NCBI RefSeq assembly: GCF_002760665.1 | Contig: NZ_PDOB01000001.1 | Coordinates: forward strand, 186,001-250,000 | Length of the DNA stretch: 64,000 bases | Source: Massilia psychrophila | Lineage (GTDB): Bacteria; Pseudomonadota; Gammaproteobacteria; Burkholderiales; Burkholderiaceae_D | Direction: 5' to 3' | Part shown: positions 39,805 through 47,981 of the stretch, piece after piece | Numbering within the stretch: the stretch's first letter is position 1 | How the letters are laid out: the number at the start of each line of letters is the position of its first letter | Notes under the pieces: model-generated | The model's database searches: none | What the model was told of the DNA's origin: nothing | The model's input: the letters and a program-made list of their open reading frames with translations, nothing else | Translations under genes and position numbers: made by a program

Positions 39805-40937
39805 GCGGGCTGCGCGTCGGCCTGGGCACCAACATGATCGAACCGGGCCTGACCGGCGGGCGGCTGGACGGCATCGGCGTCTACACCGATGCCATGCTGC
39901 GCTACCTGCCCGGCGCCGGCTGCACAGTGACCGCTTACGCGTGGCCGCGCCTGCGCGGCGGTGCGTTGGGCGACATCAGCGTCGGCCAGCCGATGCCGCA
40001 GTCGTTCGAGGCAGCTTCGCTGCGCGACCTGCTCACACCGCGCGCCAACCGCGTGCACATGCCGGCCGATATCTATCACGCCACCGACTACCGCATTGTG
40101 CGGATGGATTGCCCGCAGGTCGCGACCTTGCACGATGCGCTGCCGATCAGCCATCCCGAGTGGTGCAGGCCTGGCCTGCGCGGCGTGAAAAACTGGCTGC
40201 AGCGCAAGGCCGCGCACAAGGCCGATCACGTGATCGCGATGTCGCATTTCGCGATCGACGAACTGGTGTCTTGTTTCGGTATCGACCCGAACCGCATCAG
40301 CGTGGTGCCGAACGGCGTCGACGACGCCTGGCTGCAAGTGCCCGACACCGACGCGGTGGCGGCGACCTTGCGCGCCAATGGTTTACGCGCCGGCTACTTC
40401 CTGTTCGTCGGCACGCTGCAGCCGCGCAAGAACGTCGAACGCCTGCTGGCCGCCTATCTGCAGCTGCCGGCCGCGATGCGGGCCGAACGCCAGCTGGTGA
40501 TCGTCGGCGCCGCCGGCTGGCTTTGCTCCGAACTGCTGCGCCGGCTGGCCGCGGCAAGCGAAAACGGCGAGCAGGTGGTGTGGCTCAATACGCTGACAAG
40601 CGGCGCCGCGCTGCGCCATGTGTACGCGGGCGCCGGCGTGTTCGTGTTTGCGTCCCTGTACGAAGGCTTCGGCATCCCGGTGGCGGAGGCGTTCGCCGCC
40701 GGCGTGCCGGTGGTGGCGTCGAACACCAGCTCGCTGCCGGAAGTAACGCAGGGCGCCGCGCTCGAGGTCGATCCGCTCGACGTCGGCGCGATCGGCGCGG
40801 CCATGCTGGCGCTGGCGCGCGACGAGGGCCTGCGCGCGCGCTGCATCGCCGCCGGCCGCATGCGCGCCGCCAAATTGACGTGGCAGGAATCGGCACGCCG
40901 CACCACCGCCGTGTACCATACGCTGTTATCCAGTTAA
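39801..40937 (+). CDS. GT4-family glycosyltransferase (WbpY-like)
   Basis: A 378-residue retaining glycosyltransferase with the GT-B fold. N-terminal GLRVGLGTNMIEPGLTGGRLDGIGVYTDAML holds the glycine-rich acceptor loop; the C-terminal half has YFLFVGTLQPRKNVERLL and the nucleotide-sugar block SLYEGFGIPVAEAFAAGVPVVASNTSSLPEV (E-x7-E signature). The GTG at 39801, overlapping the rmd stop by 4 nt, is the likely start. With gmd and rmd next door it probably transfers D-rhamnose, similar to A-band polysaccharide enzymes; specificity is inference. Confidence 0.85.
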   Translation: MSGLRVGLGTNMIEPGLTGGRLDGIGVYTDAMLRYLPGAGCTVTAYAWPRLRGGALGDISVGQPMPQSFEAASLRDLLTPRANRVHMPADIYHATDYRIVRMDCPQVATLHDALPISHPEWCRPGLRGVKNWLQRKAAHKADHVIAMSHFAIDELVSCFGIDPNRISVVPNGVDDAWLQVPDTDAVAATLRANGLRAGYFLFVGTLQPRKNVERLLAAYLQLPAAMRAERQLVIVGAAGWLCSELLRRLAAASENGEQVVWLNTLTSGAALRHVYAGAGVFVFASLYEGFGIPVAEAFAAGVPVVASNTSSLPEVTQGAALEVDPLDVGAIGAAMLALARDEGLRARCIAAGRMRAAKLTWQESARRTTAVYHTLLSS

Positions 40938-40968
40938 GCACCGGCTGCGTGCCGCCCAAACCGATCTT

Positions 40969-42117
40969 ATGCGCGTCCTTCACTTCTACAAAGACTATTT
41001 CCCCGATTCGATCGGCGGCGTCGAGCAGGTCATCCGCCAGATGTGCGTCGGCACCGGCCGGCTGGGCGTGACCAACGAAGTGCTGACCTTAACGCGTGGC
41101 AAAGACCTGGGCCCGATCGACTTCGAGGGCCATACCGTGCGCCGCGTGCCGCTCGACATCAACATCGCCTCGAACGGCATTTCGTTCGCCGCCTTCGGCG
41201 AATTGAAACGCCGCGCCGCTGCCTGCGACGTGGTGCACTACCATTTCCCATGGCCGTTCATGGACCTGGCCCATTTCGTCGCCGGCGTCGACAAGCCGAC
41301 CTTGGTGACCTACCACTCCGATATCGTGCGCCAGAAAATGCTGCTGCGGCTGTACAAGCCGCTCAAGCACCGGTTCTTGCAAAACGTCGACACCATCGTC
41401 GCCACCTCGCCCAATTACCTGGCGTCGTCGGCGGTGCTGGACCGCTACCGCGCCAAGACGCGCACCATCACGTACGGCCTCGACAAGAGCATTTACCCGC
41501 TGCCGGAACCGGCGCGGCTCGACAAGTGGCGCGCTTGCGCCGGCGACAAATTCTTCCTGTTCGTCGGCGTGCTGCGCTATTACAAGGGCTTGCATATCCT
41601 GCTCGACGCCGTCGCCAGCAACAATTACCCGGTCGTCATCGTCGGCGCCGGGCCGATCGAGCAGGAACTCAAGGCGCATGCCGCGCGGCTTGGCCTGCAC
41701 AACGTGATGTTCGTCGGCGCGCTCGACGAAGCCGACAAGGTCGCGCTGCTGACGCTGTGCTACGCGGTGGCGTTTCCATCGCACCTGCGCTCGGAAGCCT
41801 TCGGCATTTCGCTGCTGGAAGGCGCGATGTACGGCAAGCCGATGATTTCGAGCGAAATCGGCACCGGTACGTCGTACATCAACGTCGACCAGGAAACCGG
41901 GCTGGTGGTGCCGCCGAGCGACCCACAAGCGTTCGCCGAAGCCATGCGCACCTTGTGGGACGATCCCGCGCTGGCGCGGGCGATGGGCGAGCGGGCCGAG
42001 TCGCGCTATCGCCAACTGTTTACTGCTGAGGCGATGGCTTCCAGCTACAACGCGCTATACCACGAACTGGTGGCGCGCCGTACCCTGGTCCGCACCGAGG
42101 GCGCGCAGGCCGTTTGA
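40969..42117 (+). CDS. GT4-family glycosyltransferase (WbpZ-like)
   Basis: A 382-residue GT-B glycosyltransferase starting MRVLHFYKDYFPDSIGGVEQVIRQM, the typical N-terminal acceptor loop of WbpZ/MtfB-like enzymes. It has YHFPWPFMDLAHF, TYHSDIVRQK, FFLFVGVLRYYKGLHILL and the donor site FPSHLRSEAFGISLLEGAMYGKPMISSEIGTGTSYIN. It follows the first GT by 31 nt and presumably works on the same glycan. No ABC exporter (wzm/wzt), polymerase or chain-length gene is near, so the export route is elsewhere. Confidence 0.87.
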   Translation: MRVLHFYKDYFPDSIGGVEQVIRQMCVGTGRLGVTNEVLTLTRGKDLGPIDFEGHTVRRVPLDINIASNGISFAAFGELKRRAAACDVVHYHFPWPFMDLAHFVAGVDKPTLVTYHSDIVRQKMLLRLYKPLKHRFLQNVDTIVATSPNYLASSAVLDRYRAKTRTITYGLDKSIYPLPEPARLDKWRACAGDKFFLFVGVLRYYKGLHILLDAVASNNYPVVIVGAGPIEQELKAHAARLGLHNVMFVGALDEADKVALLTLCYAVAFPSHLRSEAFGISLLEGAMYGKPMISSEIGTGTSYINVDQETGLVVPPSDPQAFAEAMRTLWDDPALARAMGERAESRYRQLFTAEAMASSYNALYHELVARRTLVRTEGAQAV

Positions 42118-42209
42118 GTTCATGCTGATTGGCACTTGCTCTCCCCAACTGGTATGCTCGGTGCATAGTGCCAGGTGGCCGTGCCTGGCGGCACGCTGGA
42201 AAGCACCGA

Positions 42210-42965
42210 ATGATTTTGAACAAAGCATCTGTCGCGGCGCTGCTTGCCGCTTTCTGCGCGTGGGCGTGTGCCTCGGAAACGCCGCGGCTGCGGCTGATGA
42301 CCGAAAGTTCGCCGCCGCTCAGCATGCTCGAAAATGGCCAGGTGATCGGCAGCGGTACCGACAAAGTCGTCGAAATCATGGCCCGCACTGGCACCGCTTA
42401 CGCGATCGACCTGTTGCCGTGGCGCCGAGCGTACGCTCTCGCCCAGCAAGAACCCAATGCTTGCCTGTATTCCACCACCCGCACGCCGGAGCGGGAGCCG
42501 CTGTTTAAATGGGTCGGCCCGACCGATGACGCGGAATGGGTGCTGCTGGGCCGCGCCGACCGCAACTACAGTCTGCACACGCTGGAAGACGCGCGCGCGT
42601 TGCGCATCGGCACCTACAACGGCGACGTGCGCGACGAATACCTGCGCGCGCGCGGCTTTCGTGTCGACTCCGCCCCCAACGACATGATCAATTCGCGCAA
42701 GCTGCTGCTGGGCCGCATCGACGTCTGGGCATCGGCACTCCGCCGTGACAGCAGTTTGCCGACGCGTAACGGCTGGGGGAAGAAGATCGTCCCGGTGCTG
42801 TCGTTCAAGCGGGTCGGCGTCTTCCTCGCCTGCAACCTCGCGGTTCCCACCGAACTGATCGACAAGATGAACGCCGCCGTCGACGCCATGCGGCGCGACG
42901 GCACTGTCAAGCGCATCGACCGCAAGTATGAAAAATGGGTCGACGACAAGCAGACCGGACAATGA
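42210..42965 (+). CDS. Periplasmic solute-binding protein, family 3 type
   Basis: A 251-residue exported protein with a signal peptide (about 1-20, AALLAAFCAWACAS) and a compact bilobed binding domain of the amino acid/SBP_bac_3 type: LRLMTESSPPLSMLENGQVIGSGTDKVVEIMARTG opens the domain, later ALRIGTYNGDVRDEYLRARGF and a C-terminal MNAAVDAMRRDGTVKRIDRKY. No permease or ATPase gene is adjacent, so it may be a stand-alone sensor or scavenging protein. It is coupled by ATGA overlap to the ornithine cyclodeaminase-like gene. Confidence 0.8.
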   Translation: MILNKASVAALLAAFCAWACASETPRLRLMTESSPPLSMLENGQVIGSGTDKVVEIMARTGTAYAIDLLPWRRAYALAQQEPNACLYSTTRTPEREPLFKWVGPTDDAEWVLLGRADRNYSLHTLEDARALRIGTYNGDVRDEYLRARGFRVDSAPNDMINSRKLLLGRIDVWASALRRDSSLPTRNGWGKKIVPVLSFKRVGVFLACNLAVPTELIDKMNAAVDAMRRDGTVKRIDRKYEKWVDDKQTGQ

Positions 42966-43936
42966 GTGCGCCGATGCGACACTTCGATGCGGCCGCCACC
43001 CGCCACGCTCTGCCGTTCGACGCGCTGATCGGCGCGATCGAGGCCATGTTCGTGGCCGGCTGCGAAGTGCCGCCCCGGCATGTTCACGCGATCGACAATC
43101 AACCCGGTGGAGAACTAACACCAGGCACAGTGCTGATCATGCCGGCGTGGCAGGAGCGCTACATGGGCATCAAGACCGTCAATATATTCCCCGGCAACGC
43201 AGCGCGCGGCATGCCGGCGCTGTTCTCGACCTATATCCTGTACGACGCCGCCACCGGCGAGCCGCTGGCCCAGATCGACGGCAACGAGATCACCGCGCGC
43301 CGCACTGCGGCCGCCTCCGCGCTGGCGGCGCGCTATCTTGCTCCCCCGGGGGCCGCCAGCCTGCTGGTGGTCGGCAGCGGCCGCGTCGCCAGCCTCTTGC
43401 CGTATGCCTATCGGCAGGTGCTTTCGCTCCAGGAAGTCATCGTGTGGAGCCGCAACCCCAACAGTGCGATGAAGCTGGCGGCACAATTGTGCGCCGACGG
43501 CTTTGACGCCCGTGCCAGCATCGATCTCGACGCGGCGGCGCGGGGCGCCGACATCGTCGCCTGCGCCACGCTCGCCACTGAACCGATTATTCGCGGCGAG
43601 TGGCTGCGCCCCGGCAGCCATCTCGACCTGATCGGCAGTTTTACGCCGCGCATGCGTGAAGCCGACGACGCCTGCTTCGCCGGCGCGCGCCTGTTCGTCG
43701 ACACCCTCGAGGCCCTGCAAAAGTCGGGCGACCTGCTTCATCCGATAGCGCGCGGCGTGTTCGCTCCCAGCGACATCGGCGGCACGCTCGAGGCGCTGTG
43801 CCGCGGCCAGGCCAAGGGCCGGCGTGGCAACGAGCGCACTGTGTTTAAATCGGTCGGCACCGCGCTGGAGGATCTGGCGGCGGCGATGCTGGTGCTTGAG
43901 AACTCGGGCGGCAAAAAAAAAGACACGAACCCTTGA
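42962..43936 (+). CDS. Ornithine cyclodeaminase / mu-crystallin family enzyme
   Basis: A 324-residue NAD(P)-dependent protein. N-terminal substrate region PPRHVHAIDNQPGGELTPGTVLIMPAW and GIKTVNIFPGNAARGMPALFSTYILYDA, then the Rossmann motif LLVVGSGRVASLLPYAYRQV and the C-terminal SDIGGTLEALCRGQAKGRRGNERTVFKSVG. The family includes ornithine cyclodeaminase, delta1-pyrroline-2-carboxylate reductase and ketimine reductases; the exact substrate is unresolved. The binding protein before it (ATGA overlap) suggests a cyclic or basic amino acid as substrate. Its stop sits inside the terminator hairpin at 43921-43955. Confidence 0.87.
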   Translation: MSAPMRHFDAAATRHALPFDALIGAIEAMFVAGCEVPPRHVHAIDNQPGGELTPGTVLIMPAWQERYMGIKTVNIFPGNAARGMPALFSTYILYDAATGEPLAQIDGNEITARRTAAASALAARYLAPPGAASLLVVGSGRVASLLPYAYRQVLSLQEVIVWSRNPNSAMKLAAQLCADGFDARASIDLDAAARGADIVACATLATEPIIRGEWLRPGSHLDLIGSFTPRMREADDACFAGARLFVDTLEALQKSGDLLHPIARGVFAPSDIGGTLEALCRGQAKGRRGNERTVFKSVGTALEDLAAAMLVLENSGGKKKDTNP

Positions 43937-43955
43937 AATCCAGGGGTTTATGTCT
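43913..43955 (-). terminator. Terminator between the cyclodeaminase gene and tRNA-Leu side
   Basis: Arms AGACA-cg-AACCC (43921-43932) and GGGTT-ta-TGTCT (43944-43955) with a run of A on the plus strand (43913-43921), which is a T run on the minus strand. It therefore works for minus-strand transcripts, as expected for the ancestral tRNA-Leu gene that lay next to it before the island inserted. It also overlaps the end of the plus-strand gene. Confidence 0.7.
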
Positions 43956-43974
43956 CTTCGTGTTGGTTTGCGAA

Positions 43975-44001
43975 ATGTAAGCTGGTCAGAGCCGGAATCG
44001 A
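43975..44001. repeat. Distal att copy of the tRNA-Leu island
   Basis: ATGTAAGCTGGT (43975-43986) followed by CAGAGCCGGAATCGA (43987-44001) repeats the 3' end of tRNA-Leu and its flank (49379-49390 and 49394-49408), minus the three bases GCC. This is the direct repeat left by integration into the tRNA 3' end. Confidence 0.75.
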
Positions 44002-44056
44002 TAAACCTCTTGAAACCGCCATGGATGCTAGGTTTGTTGATGATCGATCGGAGGAG

Positions 44057-44079
44057 TGCCCCTAAAAATGCCCCTAAAC
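44057..44079. repeat. Arm-like repeats, left end of island
   Basis: TGCCCCTAAA at 44057 and TGCCCCTAAAC at 44069, matching TGCCCCTAAAC at 49267-49277 near the integrase end. Such short repeats at both ends of P4-type elements may be integrase arm-binding sites; this is inference. Confidence 0.5.
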
Positions 44080-44129
44080 AAATATTCTCCTCAACAGTGG
44101 TATGGCTCGGCGCAATCCCAGTTATTAAA

Positions 44130-44417
44130 TCACGTTACCTTCGCTGCTTTCTTTGCTGTGCGTGGCCGTTTCGCGGCGTTCGCAGCTGTACCCGCGTTCA
44201 CGGCCTGTGGGTGGTCGGCTGCTACTGATTGAAGACCAATCCGACTTACACCAACCAAGATCGGTGGGAAGGGGCAAACCACCATCAGCTGCAGCAAAGG
44301 TAGCGCCCATCTGAAATTCCACGATTGTGGACCAGTACCCCCCTCTGTTATTCCAGCGTGCTTGATGAGCATCTCGCATATTTCCTGAAGTGTAAATATG
44401 TTCGGCGCCTTATCCAT
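44130..44417 (-). CDS. Small hypothetical island protein, possibly frame-shifted inside
   Basis: A 95-residue frame: MDKAPNIFTLQEICEMLIKH, AGITEG at the N-terminus and VGVSRIGLQSVAADHPQAV plus a basic tail at the C-terminus, which resemble small conserved Burkholderiales proteins of unknown function. Between them the +1 frame reads more plausibly (GGYWSTIVEFQMGATFAAADGG), suggesting one frameshift in the run of six C at 44338-44343 and a compensating one near 44265. Either a divergent gene or a double-frameshifted one. Function unknown. Confidence 0.45.
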   Translation of the reverse strand: MDKAPNIFTLQEICEMLIKHAGITEGGTGPQSWNFRWALPLLQLMVVCPFPPILVGVSRIGLQSVAADHPQAVNAGTAANAAKRPRTAKKAAKVT

Positions 44418-45088
44418 GTTTCGTCATTCCTACAGGTAGAAGCGTTGCTTCGCGGGTGGAGAAGAAAGATGTCTCAATTAGCATATTTGTCATGATCTTA
44501 TGCTGGGCGTTAGGGGCCGGCAGTACGACCTCCCATCTATCTGGGCTGACCACTTTGAAGGGAAGAATCGTCTGAAGAGTTTTGCGTACGCAGGAGCACG
44601 GGAACGGTGTCGCTGCAACGGGGCGCCCGGACGACTCTGCCATATACGCTGGCCGTATGCGTGCTGCTTGGTGCTGCTTGATGCTGTCGCACTGGAATGG
44701 CACGGCGACCATGCCGTCGAGATCGCCACTGGATGCGTCGAGATTAACGTGACGTTCGGCGAAGCACGCGCCAATCCGGGCTTGGCAAAGCCACGGCGAT
44801 GGTCTGCGGCCGCGAATGCACGCACCACACCAACAATTCCGCCGCTGTACTTGATCGTGGCGCCGGCAGCACAGTGTTACTGGAGCACGCCCGCTGGCTT
44901 ACCAAGGATGAAGCGCCCTTCTCCGGCACCATCGCCTTGGGTGCAAGGAGCTTCCGTTTTTGCCCGTGTAAAGCTGACATCAGAAGGTTTGTCATTTCTC
45001 AATAAAGGCGTCGAGTCCGTCGATAGAATCAGTCTTGTTGCAAGGCAAAATCTTGCAGCATGTTATGGATTTATATTCGGGAAGGCGC
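44418..45088. other. Island segment without a recognisable gene
   Basis: About 670 bases between the small minus-strand gene and the TadG-like gene. A plus-strand frame at 44500-45117 is open for 205 codons but shows no family features, odd amino-acid composition, and runs into the TadG-like gene. Shorter frames on the minus strand are no better. Probably promoter region plus decayed DNA. Confidence 0.5.
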
Positions 45089-46645
45089 ATGAGCGAGATG
45101 GAAGCACGCATTTGTGACTCTCTTCAGAACACCAGCCGGTACACGTCTCTCTATCGATTGAGACAAAAACCAGCGCCCTTTCGCAATCAGCGAGGAGGAA
45201 TTGCCGTAATAACCGCCATAATGATTATTGGGCTGGTTGGCATTTGCGGCTTGGCGTTAGATCTGGGGCTCATCTATAACCGAAAAGTCGAACTGCGCAA
45301 TGTAGCGAACGCCGCAGCGCTGGGCGCCGCGAAGAAGCTCAATGGAACTCCCAGCGGTATCAATGCTGCAGTGGCCGCTGCCGCAAGTGCCGTAGCGGCC
45401 TTGAAATACCAGTATGACACTACCGCTTTCAGCTGGTCTGACTCTGCAATCAAGTTCAGCACGTCCCCCGACCCGCAGGGTGCCTGGGTAGACGCTGGAA
45501 CAGCCGCTGCAACGCCAGGGCGATTCTATTATGTCAGGGTCAGGACAGATCAACTACCGGATGCCGGCAATGTCCGCACCTTACTCATGGGCGTGGTGTC
45601 GCCTGATTTCGTGACAGTGACCGTGGCCAGCGAGGCGACAGCCGGACGGGCTACAATCGACGCTGCTCCCTTGGCCGTTTGCGCCATGTCAAACACGCCG
45701 AACTCGTCGCGCGCCAACCCACCAGGGCCCCCTGAACTGGTCCAATATGGCTTCCGGCGCGGGGTCAGTTACGACCTCAACAACCTTGCGCCTACGGGGG
45801 TAGCACCAGTATTGCGGGCAAACTTCCTCGTGAATCCACTTGCGCAGCCCGGCACTCCTGGCTCCGCGGCGGATGTGCAACCGGCGTCAGTCGGACCATA
45901 CGTCTGCACTGGAACGCTAGGTATTCCACGCATCACAGGCGATACCATTGCAGTTGTTCCGGCGTTTCCGCTCGCATCCTTGTACAAGCAGCTCAACTCT
46001 CGTTTTGATCAGTATGCAGATGGTCTTTGCAACTTCCACGCCGCCCCTCCCGACGTGAACGTCAAGTCGTATTTCTCTTCGGCCATACCCTGGATGACCA
46101 TTCCCCCATCGCCAACAAGTCAGCAGACCGCATTGTGTAACGGGGGCGCCGCGGACGTGACATGCACGGCGCCGGGCCGCACGAAGCTGCAAACAATTGC
46201 CGACTTGCCCGCTCCCGGCGGTCCTGCTGCCCAATATGGCCCTGTGTGGGCGTACGCCAAAGCCGTGCCGTTTACAACATACTCCCCCGGCGTTCCAGAG
46301 CCTTTGCCAAACGGTTACACGACGTTTACAACGGCCTCCTGGTCAAACTTGTATGGAGGCCAGACATCCGCGGGATATCCGGGAGGCTCGTCGACGCCGT
46401 ACAAGGCACTCACCGGCGTAAATTTTTCTGCCCCGAGCGCGGCGCACAGGCCCGGCGCGAAAGGCCGGCGCGTCCTGAATGTGCCACTACTCGACTGTGC
46501 ACCAATGCCGAGCAACAGTGCAACTGTCCTAGCGATCGGAAAGTTTTTCATGACAGTTCCGGCCACTGCCAACACCCTGGCCGCTGAGTTTGCAGGAGCG
46601 GTCCCCGTCGATAGCATTGGAGGCAAGGTGGAGCTCTTCCCATGA
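45089..46645 (+). CDS. TadG-like Flp pilus-associated protein
   Basis: A 518-residue protein with an N-terminal TadE/TadG-like anchor: FRNQRGGIAVITAIMIIGLV, then ALDLGLIYNRKVELRNVANAAALGAAKKLNG (membrane helix about residues 36-60, then the conserved helix). The rest is extracytoplasmic, rich in Pro, Gly, Ser and Thr, with several cysteines (ICxLAVCAM-like, YVCTGT, LLDCAPM). It has no recognisable von Willebrand A domain, unlike some TadG proteins. Probably a pilus-tip or envelope component. Candidate starts are 45089 and 45098. It overlaps the next gene by 4 nt (ATGA). Confidence 0.75.
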   Translation: MSEMEARICDSLQNTSRYTSLYRLRQKPAPFRNQRGGIAVITAIMIIGLVGICGLALDLGLIYNRKVELRNVANAAALGAAKKLNGTPSGINAAVAAAASAVAALKYQYDTTAFSWSDSAIKFSTSPDPQGAWVDAGTAAATPGRFYYVRVRTDQLPDAGNVRTLLMGVVSPDFVTVTVASEATAGRATIDAAPLAVCAMSNTPNSSRANPPGPPELVQYGFRRGVSYDLNNLAPTGVAPVLRANFLVNPLAQPGTPGSAADVQPASVGPYVCTGTLGIPRITGDTIAVVPAFPLASLYKQLNSRFDQYADGLCNFHAAPPDVNVKSYFSSAIPWMTIPPSPTSQQTALCNGGAADVTCTAPGRTKLQTIADLPAPGGPAAQYGPVWAYAKAVPFTTYSPGVPEPLPNGYTTFTTASWSNLYGGQTSAGYPGGSSTPYKALTGVNFSAPSAAHRPGAKGRRVLNVPLLDCAPMPSNSATVLAIGKFFMTVPATANTLAAEFAGAVPVDSIGGKVELFP

Positions 46646-47121
46646 ACAATCACGTATTGAAAAATGCTTGGAACCAGCGTGGGGTGGCAGCAGTCGAGTT
46701 TGCGATCGTCCTACCAGTACTTATGCTTGTGATAGCGTTCACCTTGTTTTTCGGACGCATACTTTGGCACTACACAGTCGCTCAAAAGGCGGCGCATGAT
46801 GCCGTCATCATGTTGGCGAATGCGACGACCCTGGAGATAGCGACGAGTAGGCCGGACGGTGAGGACGTCGGGATCGCCACCTTGGCGAAAGCGGTAGCTG
46901 TAGAGGAAATTGCTGAGCTAAATCCCGGGATGGTGGCACCTCGCGTTGAAGTCTACTGCGACAGCTTAGCGTGTATCGGTGGGGGTGTACCCACCCAGGT
47001 CAGGGTAGTAGTGAGGATGAAGATGTCGGACATTTTTCTCGGCGGGTTCTCCGATCAGGTTGGGGGTAATGAAGGTGTGTGGATACGTGCGGACGTCAGG
47101 ATGCCTTATGTCGGCAACTAA
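46642..47121 (+). CDS. TadE-like minor pseudopilin
   Basis: A 159-residue TadE-family protein. The N-terminus carries the prepilin-type pattern NQRGVAAVEFAIVLPVLMLVIAF with Gly followed by the xxxxE motif used by the Tad prepilin peptidase, then one membrane helix. The mature domain contains two cysteines (VYCDSLACIGGG) that may bridge. It starts in the stop of the TadG-like gene and overlaps the following TadE-like gene by 14 nt, so all three are translationally coupled. Confidence 0.82.
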   Translation: MNNHVLKNAWNQRGVAAVEFAIVLPVLMLVIAFTLFFGRILWHYTVAQKAAHDAVIMLANATTLEIATSRPDGEDVGIATLAKAVAVEEIAELNPGMVAPRVEVYCDSLACIGGGVPTQVRVVVRMKMSDIFLGGFSDQVGGNEGVWIRADVRMPYVGN

Positions 47122-47716
47122 ACGCCCAATAGGCAATTCGTGCAGGCGCAAGCGGCTTCAGCGGGGCGCTGCCGCAGTCGAGTTTGCCCTGGTAATCGTT
47201 GCTTTCTTCATAGTAGTGTTTGGCGTAATTGAATTGGCTCGTCTCATGTTTCTATTTAATACGCTTCAAGAGGTAACTCGCAGGGCAGCGACTGCAGCTT
47301 CAAATACGGATTTCACCAACGCCGGCAAATTAAATAACGTCCGACAATCCGCTATTTTCCGCAGCTCAGCAGGTGGACTGGTGCTGATGAAGGAACTGAC
47401 TGACGAATCGATACGGATCGATTACTTGTGGGTGCGCCGCGAGACCGATGGCGCTCTGACAATGATGCCGATCCAGGCGGGCGCTCTCCCGTCCAGCCCA
47501 GCCGCCAACCGAAGAGGATGCCTGGTTGATCCCAACAGCGAATCATGCATTCGAATTGTGCGGGCACGGGTGTGTCAATCTGGCATTTCACCCAATTGTG
47601 AACCTATGCAATTCCAGGGTATTGTTCCCTTACTCAATTTTTCAATGCCGTTGACCATAGCGACGACCTTAGCGAAGGCCGAATCGCTTGGGATCTCATC
47701 GAATGCGACTCCGTGA
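47108..47716 (+). CDS. Second TadE-like minor pseudopilin
   Basis: A 202-residue TadE-family protein: a basic leader, then QRGAAAVEFALVIVAFFIVVFGVIELARLMF with the Gly^xxxxEF cleavage motif, followed by the conserved FNTLQEVTRRAATAA helix. The mature part has two cysteine pairs (RRGCLVDPNSESC, ARVCQSGISPNC). The start at 47108 lies inside the previous gene. It completes a TadG-TadE-TadE trio with no prepilin (flp), peptidase (tadV/cpaA), ATPase (tadA) or secretin (rcpA) in the window. Confidence 0.82.
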   Translation: MSATKRPIGNSCRRKRLQRGAAAVEFALVIVAFFIVVFGVIELARLMFLFNTLQEVTRRAATAASNTDFTNAGKLNNVRQSAIFRSSAGGLVLMKELTDESIRIDYLWVRRETDGALTMMPIQAGALPSSPAANRRGCLVDPNSESCIRIVRARVCQSGISPNCEPMQFQGIVPLLNFSMPLTIATTLAKAESLGISSNATP

Positions 47717-47981
47717 CCGGCGGTACCTACAATGTCGTACGCTGCGCGCGGGCGTAGCAGCAGGCGAAAGCAAAACCGGCCTTGCCATGAAGTTCGGCGC
47801 GGCGGCACGATCATTCGCCAGCCGAGCGCTGCGTGGCATGCAAAATGCCAATGCGCTGGTTGCCTAGCCAGTCGGGACTAGGGGTTGAATCGAATACCAT
47901 GATGATGCTGATGCTGATGCAGATGCCGAGTCGTTGAGCAGCAAATATTATTTGCCGCGGGGTTGGCAAGGCCGAATAGAT
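47717..47981. other. Spacer between pilin trio and integrase
   Basis: 265 bases with no supported gene. It contains a short imperfect GATGCT/GATGAT run at about 47901-47926. No strong terminator seen. Confidence 0.5.

Noticed and set aside
44500-45117. A 205-codon plus-strand frame in the island
   Set aside because: No family features, unusual composition, and overlap with the better supported TadG-like gene; kept only as an unexplained segment.
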